Shown: positions 51,609 to 60,327 of the stretch, piece after piece | How positions within the stretch are numbered: position 1 is the first letter of the stretch | Layout of the letters: the number at the start of each line of letters is the position of its first letter | Origin: UBA10324 sp038326325 | GTDB lineage: Bacteria; Bacteroidota; Bacteroidia; Chitinophagales; UBA10324 | Assembly (NCBI GenBank): GCA_038326325.1 | Contig: JBBQJW010000009.1 | Span: 62,001-126,000 of the forward strand | Length of the DNA stretch: 64,000 nucleotides | Direction of reading: 5' to 3' | Notes under the pieces: generated by a model | The model's input: the letters and a program-made list of their open reading frames with translations, nothing else | What the model was told of the DNA's origin: nothing | Database searches by the model: none | Position numbers and translations under genes: made by a program

Positions 51609-51818
51609 ATGCCACGCCCTTCCTTACTACCCAAGAATGAGAGAAATGGTTTTTACATAGAAGTAAAAAATAAAGGCAAAGCCACCGGTATGAAACTGAG
51701 GAGTGAAACCATGGAAGCAATGCTTGAAAATGCAAAGCTGAATAAACTTTATAAGGATGTAACAATTCTTGGCGAATTCAAAGAAGGTAAATGGTTAAGC
51801 GCACCTAAGCCCGCTTAA
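51609..51818 (+). CDS. Small conserved-looking protein, 69 residues, unknown
   Basis: MPRPSLLPKNERNGFYIEVK is followed by a short basic-acidic helical body (LRSETMEAMLENAKLNKLYK) and a Pro end. No signal peptide or membrane span. It starts 12 bases after the T9SS gene and overlaps the next, convergent gene by four bases. The tight fit suggests a real gene. Function unknown. Confidence 0.6.
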   Translation: MPRPSLLPKNERNGFYIEVKNKGKATGMKLRSETMEAMLENAKLNKLYKDVTILGEFKEGKWLSAPKPA

Positions 51819-52327
51819 TATTCAGGGCGCGTTAAAATAACAGATTGAATAATTGCTTCGCGTGCATTCAATATATATCCTGCGCCATCTTCTTCTTTTA
51901 TCTGATATGCTTTCTGTTCTGAAATTTCTTCAGGTGTAACAGTCATATTACTTGTAACTCTGGGGCCTTCATCAGGTAAACCCTTCATTACATCCAAACC
52001 AGTTTCATTACCAGGTATTTGATTGAAAACTCGCTCTTGAACCGATTTTTTCTTTTGATTATAACTCGCCTGCGATTTTTGAGCAGCAGTTTGTGTAACA
52101 ACCACCTGCTTTTTCTTTTTTGTTTCCTGCGTAATTGTTCTGATTAATTCCTGCCACGATTCAGCAATAGGTTTTTCTTTTGGTGCAGGAATAGAAGCAT
52201 AAGGAGGTGGAGTTGTGCTTGTACTTACTTTCTTTTTTTTTGCTTCTTCTTCCTTCTTACTCTTCGCATAGCTCGAATAAATTCCGTAAGCAATAATGAT
52301 GAGAATGTAAATGATTTTGCCGTCCAT
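51815..52327 (-). CDS. Membrane-anchored protein with Lys-rich linker, unknown
   Basis: A 170-residue protein with a single N-terminal membrane span (KIIYILIIIAYGIYSSYA), a Lys/Glu-rich stretch, a Pro/Thr linker, and a soluble C-terminal region (VMKGLPDEGPRVTSNMTV, then LNAREAIIQSVILTRPEY). The C-terminal block ALILSEILNRP-like AREAIIQSVILTRPEY recurs in small Bacteroidota membrane proteins. No function can be given. Confidence 0.68.
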   Translation of the reverse strand: MDGKIIYILIIIAYGIYSSYAKSKKEEEAKKKKVSTSTTPPPYASIPAPKEKPIAESWQELIRTITQETKKKKQVVVTQTAAQKSQASYNQKKKSVQERVFNQIPGNETGLDVMKGLPDEGPRVTSNMTVTPEEISEQKAYQIKEEDGAGYILNAREAIIQSVILTRPEY

Positions 52328-52404
52328 GCTTGTAATTCGAATTCAAATATAGAATGGAAGAATTAATATCAGAGTGAAATAGTTGGTTGCTGAACTCATT
52401 CATA

Positions 52405-52412
52405 TAAATTTG
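52405..52412 (+). promoter_or_regulatory. -7 box of the DUF1573-yajC-coaE operon
   Basis: TAAATTTG matches TAnnTTTG and lies seven bases before the ATG at 52420, giving a near-leaderless message. A TTG about 19 bases upstream may be the -33 element. Confidence 0.5.
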
Positions 52413-52419
52413 CGCCCCG

Positions 52420-52869
52420 ATGAAAACGATTTACACTTTAATAATCCTTCTCGCTTTCTTTTCTTCCTGCAAAAATCAAAAAGGAAATGATCAATTGCCA
52501 GGAAGTATTGTAAATAATCCGGCATCTGCAGATGGCGAAGCGCCAAAAGGTGATTATCCGATTATCTCATTCGACTCCACTCAGTTTGATTTCAAAAGCA
52601 TTAAGGAAGGCGAAGTGGTTACTCATACTTTCAATTTTAAAAACACCGGCACTTCAAATCTTGTTATTACTGATGTGCGCGCTTCATGTGGCTGCACAAC
52701 TCCTTCGTGGCCTAAGGATATTATCAAACCCGGTGATACGAATTCAATTATTGTGAAATACAACAGTGAGGGAAGAGAAGGCAATTTCAATAAAGGTGTA
52801 ACAGTTTATTGCAATGCTTATCCCAACTCTTCGACCTTAAGAATTCAGGGAGTGGTTTATCCAAAATAA
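52420..52869 (+). CDS. DUF1573 lipoprotein
   Basis: A 149-residue protein with a lipobox (LAFFSSCKNQ, lipidated Cys17) and a DUF1573 Ig-like domain: FDFKSIKEGEVVTHTFNFKN and DVRASCGCTTPSWPKDIIKP with the CGC motif. DUF1573 is common in Bacteroidota envelopes; its role is unclear. It heads a run with yajC, coaE and a YiiX hydrolase (gaps of 30, 6 and 7 bases). In many Bacteroidota a YbbR/CdaR protein lies between YajC and CoaE; it is absent here. Confidence 0.9.
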   Translation: MKTIYTLIILLAFFSSCKNQKGNDQLPGSIVNNPASADGEAPKGDYPIISFDSTQFDFKSIKEGEVVTHTFNFKNTGTSNLVITDVRASCGCTTPSWPKDIIKPGDTNSIIVKYNSEGREGNFNKGVTVYCNAYPNSSTLRIQGVVYPK

Positions 52870-52899
52870 TTTTTCAAAACAAAATTTAAAACAAAACAG

Positions 52900-53238
52900 A
52901 TGATACAATTTTTATTGATGGCTCCGGCAACAGGTGGTGCACAATCTTCAGGAAGCGGATGGTTCAACATGGTTTTCCTTGTTGGAATTTTTGCAGTGAT
53001 GTATTTTTTTATGATTCGTCCGCAAACGAAAAAAGCAAAAGACCAGAAAAGTTTTATTGACAGTATTGATAAAGGAACTAAAATCGTAACAGTATCAGGT
53101 GTTCATGGTCGCATTACAAGAGTGAATGAAAATGGAACTCTTGAAGTGGAAATTGATACCAACACAAAAATTGTGATGGAGCGCAGTGGCATTTCAATGG
53201 AAATGACAAAGGCTCGTTTAGAGAATAAGCATGCTTAA
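52900..53238 (+). CDS. yajC: Preprotein translocase accessory subunit YajC
   Basis: A 112-residue protein with one membrane span (MVFLVGIFAVMYFFMI), then the family motif RPQTKKAKDQKSFIDSIDKG and a small beta domain (KIVTVSGVHGRITRVNENGT). YajC associates with SecDF-YidC in the inner membrane. It sits in the DUF1573-yajC-coaE cluster typical of Bacteroidota. Confidence 0.93.
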   Translation: MIQFLLMAPATGGAQSSGSGWFNMVFLVGIFAVMYFFMIRPQTKKAKDQKSFIDSIDKGTKIVTVSGVHGRITRVNENGTLEVEIDTNTKIVMERSGISMEMTKARLENKHA

Positions 53239-53244
53239 TTTTTT

Positions 53245-53832
53245 ATGCTGAGCGTTGGCATCACCGGTGGAATCGGCAGTGGCAAATCCACTGTGTGCCG
53301 TGTGTTTGAAACATTGGGTATCCCTGTTTTTTATGCCGATGCTGAAGCAAAACGATTGCAAAACGAAGATGTAACAGTTCGTACTTCAATTATTTCTTTG
53401 TTTGGACATGATGTTTATTCGACTGAAGGATTAAACCGAAAATTAGTTGCCGAAAAAGTTTTTACTGATAAAAATCTATTGGAAAAATTAAATGCTATTG
53501 TTCATCCTGCAACTGTTACAGCTTTTGAAAACTGGAAATTAAAACAGGAGAATACTTCATACATTTTAAAAGAAGCCGCAATCTTATTTGAAACCGGGTT
53601 AGCAAAATCACTGAATAAAATAATTGTTATAACAGCTCCTGAAGAATTACGAATTCAGCGGATTATTTCGCGTGAGAATATCTCACACGAACAGGTTATT
53701 GCCCGAATAAAAAATCAAATGTCTGACGAAGAGAAAATAAAACTGGCGGATTTTGTAATTGTCAATGACGAGAAGCAGGCGATTATTCCCCAAATTATGA
53801 AAGTGCACGAAGCATTATCATCAAATAGATGA
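53245..53832 (+). CDS. coaE: Dephospho-CoA kinase
   Basis: A 195-residue kinase for the last step of coenzyme A synthesis. The P-loop GGIGSGKS is at residues 8-15, and the substrate region IPVFYADAEAKRLQNED follows. LNAIVHPATVTAFENW, AAILFETGLAKSL and the C-terminal lid RIISRENISHEQVIARIKNQ are all typical. It is tightly packed behind yajC. Confidence 0.95.
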   Translation: MLSVGITGGIGSGKSTVCRVFETLGIPVFYADAEAKRLQNEDVTVRTSIISLFGHDVYSTEGLNRKLVAEKVFTDKNLLEKLNAIVHPATVTAFENWKLKQENTSYILKEAAILFETGLAKSLNKIIVITAPEELRIQRIISRENISHEQVIARIKNQMSDEEKIKLADFVIVNDEKQAIIPQIMKVHEALSSNR

Positions 53833-53839
53833 TAATTCA

Positions 53840-54532
53840 ATGACCAGAAAAAAGGTTTTGTACTTAACATTTTTTTCATCCATTCTGATATTTTCATTCC
53901 TTTTCTTGACTAAGAAATTTTTCATTCCATTCTATAATCATTTGGAAACAGAAAACCTTGTCAAAGATCTAGAAGACAGCGGTAAGGTTGTAAATGGTGA
54001 TATTATTTTTCAGACATCACTCTCAAGTCAAAGTAAGGCTATTCAGCTGGCAACCCATTCCAAATACAGTCATTGCGGAATTATTTTTTGGGACAATGCC
54101 GATTGCTGGGTATGGGAAGCAAGTGAAGGTGTAACAGTAACAGCCTTAGATAAATTTATTGAAAGAGGCGAAGGAAAACATTTCGTAATTAAACGCTTGA
54201 AAAATCGCGACTCAATTTTTAATTCATCAGGAGTACCAATGAAAATGGTAGATCTCTTTAATAACAATTACGACAACAAACCTTACGATTCTTATTTTGG
54301 TTGGTCTGACGATAAAATATATTGTTCTGAGCTTGTTTGGAAACTTTATAAGCAATCAACTGGGATTGAAATCGGCACCCTTGAAAAACTAAGTGATTTT
54401 GATTTGACTAATAAAGTTGTTCAGGAAAAAATGAGAGAGCGATATGGCAATAATGTGCCACTTAACGAAATAGTTATTTCGCCTGCTAATATTTTTAATT
54501 CAGACCTTCTGAGAATTGTAAAATCAAATTAA
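53840..54532 (+). CDS. YiiX/YebB-type NlpC/P60-fold cysteine hydrolase
   Basis: A 230-residue protein with an N-terminal membrane segment (VLYLTFFSSILIFSFLFL) and a permuted papain-like domain. Motifs: GDIIFQTSLSSQSKAIQLAT, then SKYSHCGIIFWD with the catalytic His, and DKIYCSELVWKLYK with the catalytic Cys. YiiX-like enzymes are cysteine hydrolases of uncertain, probably lipid or peptide, substrate. It follows coaE by seven bases, at the end of the cluster. Confidence 0.85.
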   Translation: MTRKKVLYLTFFSSILIFSFLFLTKKFFIPFYNHLETENLVKDLEDSGKVVNGDIIFQTSLSSQSKAIQLATHSKYSHCGIIFWDNADCWVWEASEGVTVTALDKFIERGEGKHFVIKRLKNRDSIFNSSGVPMKMVDLFNNNYDNKPYDSYFGWSDDKIYCSELVWKLYKQSTGIEIGTLEKLSDFDLTNKVVQEKMRERYGNNVPLNEIVISPANIFNSDLLRIVKSN

Positions 54533-54547
54533 TATCTTTAAAAATCA

Positions 54548-55429
54548 TTAATGATGAAATGCGCGTTTCTTTACCATGCCGCCGCGCACTTCATTTACTG
54601 TATGAATAACAACAAAAGCATTCGGGTCAAGTTTATGTGTGATGGCTTTTAGCTTGGGAACTTCCAATCGGGTGATGATGCAGTAAACAATTTTCAAATC
54701 AATGCTAGGGTCATGATGAAGACCGAAACCTCTCTCTCCTTTCAACAATGTTACACCTCTGCCCATCACTTCAATTATTCCCCTTCTTATTTCTTCATTC
54801 TTGGGTGAGATAATCATCACACTCATATATTCTTCAATTCCATGAACAATAAAATCAACTGTTTTACTTGCAGCTAGATAAGTGAGCACGGAGTAAAGAG
54901 CAGCTTCCATTCCCAATTGAAATGCAGCAGCAGAAAAAATAAACAGATTAATTACCAGAATAATATCCCCAATTGAAAAAGAAAACCGTTTGCTTAATGC
55001 AAGAGCCAGTACTTCTGTACCGTCTAAAACTCCCCCTCCGCGGATTGCAAAACCAATTCCTGTTCCAAGAAAGAAACCTCCGAACACTGCAATTAATAAT
55101 TTATCATTTGTGATAACAGGAAGATGAATAAAAATTAATGCGATAGCCAAACCAATAATTCCGATAGCAGATTTAAGGGCAAACACCCAACTGATTTGCT
55201 TGTAACCAAGAATAATAAACGGAATATTGAAAAGAATAATCCAGATAGAAATAGAAATATTACTGAAGAGTGAAAACAAAATTGAAACACCGGTAATACC
55301 ACCATCCGTAAAATGATTGGGAAGAATAAAACCCTTCAATCCAACAGATGCGGCTAAAATCCCAATGCCGATTAAAATAAAATCAATTACAATTTTTCCG
55401 CGCGATGCGTAATGCGACTGTTTCATCAA
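54548..55429 (-). CDS. YitT-family membrane protein (DUF161/DUF2179)
   Basis: A 293-residue protein with five or six membrane helices and a soluble C-terminal DUF2179 domain (VMIISPKNEEIRRGIIEVMG, then YCIITRLEVPKLKAITHKLD). The family motif GGITGVSILFSLFSNISI and the loop FLGTGIGFAIRGGGVLDGTE are present. The function is not established; the C-terminal domain resembles small-molecule-binding folds. Convergent with the YiiX gene. Confidence 0.9.
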   Translation of the reverse strand: MMKQSHYASRGKIVIDFILIGIGILAASVGLKGFILPNHFTDGGITGVSILFSLFSNISISIWIILFNIPFIILGYKQISWVFALKSAIGIIGLAIALIFIHLPVITNDKLLIAVFGGFFLGTGIGFAIRGGGVLDGTEVLALALSKRFSFSIGDIILVINLFIFSAAAFQLGMEAALYSVLTYLAASKTVDFIVHGIEEYMSVMIISPKNEEIRRGIIEVMGRGVTLLKGERGFGLHHDPSIDLKIVYCIITRLEVPKLKAITHKLDPNAFVVIHTVNEVRGGMVKKRAFHH

Positions 55430-55518
55430 GTTGAAAAGTATTTTCTAATTGAGAAACGAATTGGTTTCTTTTTAAACAGAAATAGTTGCACTGTACAAAC
55501 AGATTATCTGCAAATGAT

Positions 55519-55546
55519 TTTTCACTTTTACCTTTTCATTTTTAAT
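55519..55546. repeat. Four-unit heptanucleotide leader upstream of trmH
   Basis: TTTTCAC, TTTTACC, TTTTCAT, TTTTAAT: 28 bases ending eight bases before the ATG. The string TCACTTTTACCTTTTCATTT (55522-55541) is identical to that upstream of yhhQ at 22253-22272. Confidence 0.7.
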
Positions 55547-55554
55547 TCTTCGAG

Positions 55555-56142
55555 ATGACACCTGAAAGGGAAAATAAATTCAAAAGAGTAATTGCGCATC
55601 GGCAACCCGACTTAACAGTTGTATTCGAAAATGTAAATGACCCACACAACATCAGTGCTGTTCTTCGCACATGCGATTCTGTCGGTGTGAAAGAAGTTTA
55701 CATTTTACAAACGATAGAAAGACCATTTACTAAACTTGGAAAGAAAAGCTCATCGAGTGCAAGTAAGTGGATTGACATTCATTGGTTTGATTCGGTGGAT
55801 GAATGTGTAACAGCAGTGAGAAAAAAATACAAGCATCTCTTCAGCACAAAACTTTCGGCAGAAGCTAAGAGTTTATATGAATTGAATTTTACTGAATCAG
55901 TTGCACTTGTTTTCGGAAATGAGCATGAAGGTGTAACAGATAATTTAGCTTCGAAATGCGAAGGTAATTTTATAATCCCTCAGGTTGGAATGATTGAGAG
56001 TTTAAATATTTCTGTTGCCTGCGCTGTTACACTTTATGAAGCATACCGGCAAAGAATGATTGCAGGAAAATATGACAAGCCTGCATGGAATGAAATTGAA
56101 ATGGGAGAAATTTTAAAACACTGGGAAGAAAAAAGTAAGTAA
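55555..56142 (+). CDS. trmH: SpoU/TrmH-family tRNA/rRNA 2'-O-ribose methyltransferase
   Basis: A 195-residue SPOUT methyltransferase with the knotted fold. Motif 1 is LTVVFENVNDPHNISAVLRT, motif 2 is VALVFGNEHEGVT, and motif 3 is GMIESLNISVACAVTLYEAY. This layout matches TrmH (Gm18 in tRNA) more than RlmB, which carries an extra N-terminal domain. The target nucleotide is inferred. Three TGTWACA motifs lie in it. Confidence 0.9.
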   Translation: MTPERENKFKRVIAHRQPDLTVVFENVNDPHNISAVLRTCDSVGVKEVYILQTIERPFTKLGKKSSSSASKWIDIHWFDSVDECVTAVRKKYKHLFSTKLSAEAKSLYELNFTESVALVFGNEHEGVTDNLASKCEGNFIIPQVGMIESLNISVACAVTLYEAYRQRMIAGKYDKPAWNEIEMGEILKHWEEKSK

Positions 56143-56156
56143 GAAACTTACTTCTG

Positions 56157-56777
56157 TTACAGTCCGATATTCGCAAACGAAGCAGCCTGTTCTTTTATCC
56201 CCGCTGCAGTCAGTGGTTTCATCTCAGCAATATGACCTAAGAGTTTTACTCCACTGTGCTTGATGATGATGGTTTCAGAATCTTCGTTTATATCGCCGTT
56301 AAAAATGATTCCCGCTACAGGAATGTTTCTGTTCTTCAACGCGATGCAGGTAAGCAATGTGTGATTGATGTTGCCGACATAATTTTTCGAAATCAGAATC
56401 ACGGGGTAATTCCATTTTGCCAATATATCGAGCATCATAATATCCTTAGTAAGAGGCACCATGATTCCTCCTGCTAACTCAATCAACAAAGTATTATCTG
56501 TAACAGGGGGAACAATTTTATTCGGGTCAATTTCAATATCCTGTCGTTTTGCCGATGCATAAGGCGACATAGCAAACTGCATTGGATATGCTTCAGGATG
56601 AACTTTTATTTTCCCTTCTGTCAATTTTGTTATCTGGTCGGAGTCGGAATTAAATAAATTTCCTGCCTGCACCGGCTTCCAGTAATCTGCTTTTAATGCT
56701 TCACATAAAATTGCTGAGGCAACTGTTTTTCCAACATCAGTTCCTATTCCTGCAATCACAAATTTTCTTCCGCTCAT
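56157..56777 (-). CDS. bioD: Dethiobiotin synthase
   Basis: A 206-residue biotin-pathway enzyme that closes the ureido ring with CO2 and ATP. The P-loop is GTDVGKT at residues 12-18, and the substrate lysine region KADYWKPVQAGN follows. LIELAGGIMVPL is the conserved E-G-A-G-G-like block, here with a Leu-Ala variant (ELAGG for EGAGG). No other bio gene is adjacent in this window. Confidence 0.93.
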   Translation of the reverse strand: MSGRKFVIAGIGTDVGKTVASAILCEALKADYWKPVQAGNLFNSDSDQITKLTEGKIKVHPEAYPMQFAMSPYASAKRQDIEIDPNKIVPPVTDNTLLIELAGGIMVPLTKDIMMLDILAKWNYPVILISKNYVGNINHTLLTCIALKNRNIPVAGIIFNGDINEDSETIIIKHSGVKLLGHIAEMKPLTAAGIKEQAASFANIGL

Positions 56778-56898
56778 AGTATTTCAATTTTGTTGTGAGT
56801 GAATGTAAATAAATTCTTCTTTCTAAAAAATTTCGCGGAGAAACAGAGTGGAATACAGAGCGGTTTCATTTCTCCGTGTCTCCGTGCGAATCAAAAAA

Positions 56899-58719
56899 CT
56901 ACTTTGCAAAGTCAGGTTGTTCAGGCAAGGTGTAAGTTCTTCCTGCGTTTGCTTTTTTCAGGTAAGCCATTAACGGTTCAAAGTATTTAACCATTGGCTG
57001 CGCACTTAAATCGCTGTGAACGGTTTTCTCTAAGAGTGCTTTCCAGTCTTGAGTTTCTCCAGGATTCATAATGCTCTTCAAGAAATCGCCCACCTTTTTA
57101 TTTCCCCAGTAATTAGTTGCGTGCGGATCTTGATGGAGAATACTATCAGCTATAAAGGTGTGAATCTGGAAAAGAAATAAATTACTCATAGAGTATTTAT
57201 AGTATTGAGAAGGATTATCGTTGATATGTGTTTTGGTTGCGGCATCGCAATACTGTTCGCCGCGCTCAGTAGGCGGAACAATTCCCTGGTAGCGTTTTAC
57301 TAAATCCCACCACTCGGCATTGAACTGGTTCTCCGGTAAATTTTTAGTGTAGAGATTGTATTCAAACTCGGTCATTACACCTGCGCCCCACGGAATGTGC
57401 ACGATGTAGTCGAGTGCCTCTTTCAATAACAACATGGTGTCGTTGGTTTTTACATCGGCAGGAATTAATCCTAACCCTTGCAAAAAAGGTTTTTGCAATG
57501 AAGCCAATCCCATCATGGTTCCGAAACCTTCGTGAAATGCAGGGCTTGCACCATCGCGCAATACATACGGAATACTATCCTTGCTGTAAGAAAGATAATA
57601 ATAGATGTGACCGAACTCGTGCAGACAAGTACTCCACCATTCGGTATTCGGCTCAATGCTTTGCAGCGAGCGAACATCCTGACCTAAGTCCATGTGCCAT
57701 GCTGTGGCGTGTGTGTTCTTTTTATAAGTTGCGTCAGGTGCAACAGGATACAAAGAAGATTTTTCGAAGAAACTTGCAGGCAACGAATCGAAGCCAATGC
57801 TCTCATAAAATTTCTCCGCCTCTTTCGGAATCCACTCCGCTCCTTTTTCTTTAAGTATGGGGTCTATGTTCATTCCTTCGACATTTACCAATGCTGTCCA
57901 ATCTTGTCCCCAACGATTTGGTAACCAGTCAGCAGGTATGTAATCGGGTACTGGTTGTTTGTATTTCTTAGCCAGCTCGTAACGCGCCCAGGTATGCAAC
58001 TCGCGATAAAGTGGCCATATATCTTTTATCATTCCGTGTGTAACATCTATCAATTGGTCGGCATTGTAACCGAAAATGGTGGAGTTGTAATTAAAGAAAT
58101 CGGCGTAGCCAAGCGGTGTAACACTCTGGTTTCTTAAATCGCGAAGGGTATCTAATCCGCCTTTTAATATAGCTCCTACTTCTTTGCTGGCTTCCCATGC
58201 TTTGCGACGCAAAGTCATATCGGTTGAGTTGTCGAGAATTTCCTGAATGCCGTTTGGTGTAATTTCTTTTCCATCCACAATAAATTTAAAACCATACAGG
58301 TTGGTCATCTGTTTGTTCTGTGCTGCAATTCTTTTCTTCACTACATCGCCAGCTGCTTCAGGGTTATTTCCTGCATTCAGCAAAATGATCTGTAATTCTT
58401 TTGCCTGTAACGGTGTGAGCAAATCTTTTTTCTCCAGATACATTCTCGAAGTATCTACATTACCCTTGCTGCCTGTAAATTTTGCAAGAGCCTCATCTGC
58501 TGCTGCTGCACTGTTTGAACTTGCAGTATCGCCATCCACAATATGTGTTTGCAATTGCCACTGACCAAGGTTGCTTGCATAACTTAGTTTCTGGTACTGC
58601 ACATTGTAACGGTCCAGATAAGATTGAACTTCTTTCTGCAATTTTTCTTTTTCATTCGCACTGTTACAGGAGGTTATAATGAATGAGATTGAGAGGAGGA
58701 TGAAAAGATTTTTAATCAT
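56899..58719 (-). CDS. M2-family (ACE-like) zinc peptidyl-dipeptidase, lipoprotein
   Basis: A 606-residue lipoprotein with the lipobox FIITSCNSA (Cys18). The zinc motif HEFGH is at residues 367-371, with a distal glutamate in AFHEGFGTMM. The block YIPADWLPNRWGQDWTALVN matches the M2 angiotensin-converting-enzyme family, as in bacterial AnCE-like dipeptidyl carboxypeptidases. It probably trims C-terminal dipeptides in the periplasm or at the outer membrane. The gene is followed by bioD on the same strand at a 120-base distance. Confidence 0.9.
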   Translation of the reverse strand: MIKNLFILLSISFIITSCNSANEKEKLQKEVQSYLDRYNVQYQKLSYASNLGQWQLQTHIVDGDTASSNSAAAADEALAKFTGSKGNVDTSRMYLEKKDLLTPLQAKELQIILLNAGNNPEAAGDVVKKRIAAQNKQMTNLYGFKFIVDGKEITPNGIQEILDNSTDMTLRRKAWEASKEVGAILKGGLDTLRDLRNQSVTPLGYADFFNYNSTIFGYNADQLIDVTHGMIKDIWPLYRELHTWARYELAKKYKQPVPDYIPADWLPNRWGQDWTALVNVEGMNIDPILKEKGAEWIPKEAEKFYESIGFDSLPASFFEKSSLYPVAPDATYKKNTHATAWHMDLGQDVRSLQSIEPNTEWWSTCLHEFGHIYYYLSYSKDSIPYVLRDGASPAFHEGFGTMMGLASLQKPFLQGLGLIPADVKTNDTMLLLKEALDYIVHIPWGAGVMTEFEYNLYTKNLPENQFNAEWWDLVKRYQGIVPPTERGEQYCDAATKTHINDNPSQYYKYSMSNLFLFQIHTFIADSILHQDPHATNYWGNKKVGDFLKSIMNPGETQDWKALLEKTVHSDLSAQPMVKYFEPLMAYLKKANAGRTYTLPEQPDFAK

Positions 58720-58846
58720 TGTAGTGAATGTTTGTGGGGTGAAAATAAAAAAAGTAAGATGCGAAGGTTGACTTTTTATAAGTCGTATCTTAAAACTATT
58801 AAAATTCTAAATAGTTTCAGAAATGAATTTGCATATTTAACCGCTG

Positions 58847-59719
58847 ATGATTAACCTGATTTTATCAATTCTATTTGCCACATCACTCGGAATTATTTTA
58901 AAGCTTTTTGAACGGAATAAGCTCGATTTATTTCAGGCCATTGTTTTTAATTATCTCTCGTGCGTATTAACAGGAATGGCAGTTCAACAGTCTGTACCCG
59001 ATTATGGGTCTTATTCGCAGCAGGGATGGTTTATTTACGCTGTTACACTTGGTTGCAGCTTCCTATTTTTCTTCAACATCATGGGATACATTGTTAAGCA
59101 TTTAGGTATAACCGTGATGTCGGTATCTAACAAACTTTCATTAGTAATTCCGGTAAGTGCGGCATTTTTTATTTTTCATGAAGAAGCAACCACACTAAAA
59201 ATTGCAGGAATAATAATCGCTTTAGTTGCTGTGGTTTTTACCTCATTAAAGGAAGAAGAGAACAAGCACACTTTAAAAATCAAACAACTCTTCTGGCCCA
59301 TTTTACTTTTTGTGGGAAGTGGAATGAACGACACGCTTATTAAGTTTTCGCAAACATTCTATATGCAGGATGCGGATAATGCGCCGTTCAACATCACTAT
59401 TTTTTCTGCCGCTGCTGCCGCCGGAATTTTAATCCTGATTGTCCTTCTTGTTTCGGGAAAGTCAAAGCTGAATTATAAAAGCATCGTTGGAGGATTGATG
59501 CTCGGTGTTCCAAACTATTTCAGTATGCACTTTTTAATTAAAGCGCTTTCGCTGAACGGATACGGAGGTTCGGTAATATTTCCGCTGAACAATATAGGTG
59601 TTGTAACAGTCTCTTCCATTCTGGCTTTCGTTTTATTCAGAGAGAAACTTTCGAAAGTGAATATTGCCGGAATTGCGCTGGCAGTTTTATCAATCATACT
59701 TATTGCAATTGCTGCATGA
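58847..59719 (+). CDS. EamA/DMT-superfamily transporter
   Basis: A 290-residue membrane protein with ten predicted helices in two repeats of five, as in DMT transporters. The second-half motif GSVIFPLNNIGVVTVSSILA, then REKLSKVNIAGIALAVLSII, is typical EamA. The substrate is unknown. Its stop overlaps the start of yigZ by four bases (ATGA), so the two are translationally coupled. Confidence 0.88.
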   Translation: MINLILSILFATSLGIILKLFERNKLDLFQAIVFNYLSCVLTGMAVQQSVPDYGSYSQQGWFIYAVTLGCSFLFFFNIMGYIVKHLGITVMSVSNKLSLVIPVSAAFFIFHEEATTLKIAGIIIALVAVVFTSLKEEENKHTLKIKQLFWPILLFVGSGMNDTLIKFSQTFYMQDADNAPFNITIFSAAAAAGILILIVLLVSGKSKLNYKSIVGGLMLGVPNYFSMHFLIKALSLNGYGGSVIFPLNNIGVVTVSSILAFVLFREKLSKVNIAGIALAVLSIILIAIAA

Positions 59720-60309
59720 GTGAAGTTTTCAAGACTGTAACAGATTCAACAACCGGAGAGTTTAAAGATCGCGGAAGCAAATTCATTGCCTATAGTTTCC
59801 CGATTAATAAGATTGAAGATGTAACAGAAAAACTTGCATTCGTTAAAAAGCAAAATCCCAAAGCGCGGCATCATTGTTATGCTTATCGCATTGGAATTGA
59901 TAAAAATATATTTCGCGCAAATGACGATGGCGAACCATCAGGCACCGCAGGTAAACCTATTCTCGGTCAGATTGATTCGTTTGAATTAATAAATGTGCTT
60001 GTTGTTGTCGCGCGATATTTTGGTGGAGTTTTATTAGGAACAGGTGGATTAATAAATGCTTATCGCGAAGCTGCAAAGGATGCTTTAAGTAAAGCAACAA
60101 TCGTGGAACGGAAATTAACTTACACCATTCAATTGCATTTTGAATATTCTTTATTGCCTGAATTAATGACCCTGATAAAGCGATTAGGAATAAAAATGAT
60201 TGATCACGATTATACCGAGAGTTGTTATGTAACACTTATTGCCGATAAAAGGCAAATTGAAGTCCTGAAAGAGCTTCGGGGAGTAAATATTTCAGATGTA
60301 ATTTCCTAA
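59716..60309 (+). CDS. yigZ: YigZ/IMPACT-family protein (UPF0029)
   Basis: A 197-residue protein of the YigZ/IMPACT group. The hallmarks are FKDRGSKFIAYSFPINKIED, the RHHCYAYRIG block, NDDGEPSGTAGKPILGQID, and YFGGVLLGTGGLINAYREAA. The C-terminal half is a DUF1949 ferredoxin-like domain. It is thought to bind RNA or ribosome-associated factors. It is translationally coupled to the upstream transporter. Confidence 0.93.
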   Translation: MSEVFKTVTDSTTGEFKDRGSKFIAYSFPINKIEDVTEKLAFVKKQNPKARHHCYAYRIGIDKNIFRANDDGEPSGTAGKPILGQIDSFELINVLVVVARYFGGVLLGTGGLINAYREAAKDALSKATIVERKLTYTIQLHFEYSLLPELMTLIKRLGIKMIDHDYTESCYVTLIADKRQIEVLKELRGVNISDVIS

Positions 60310-60327
60310 TCCGAATTTCAAACTGGT

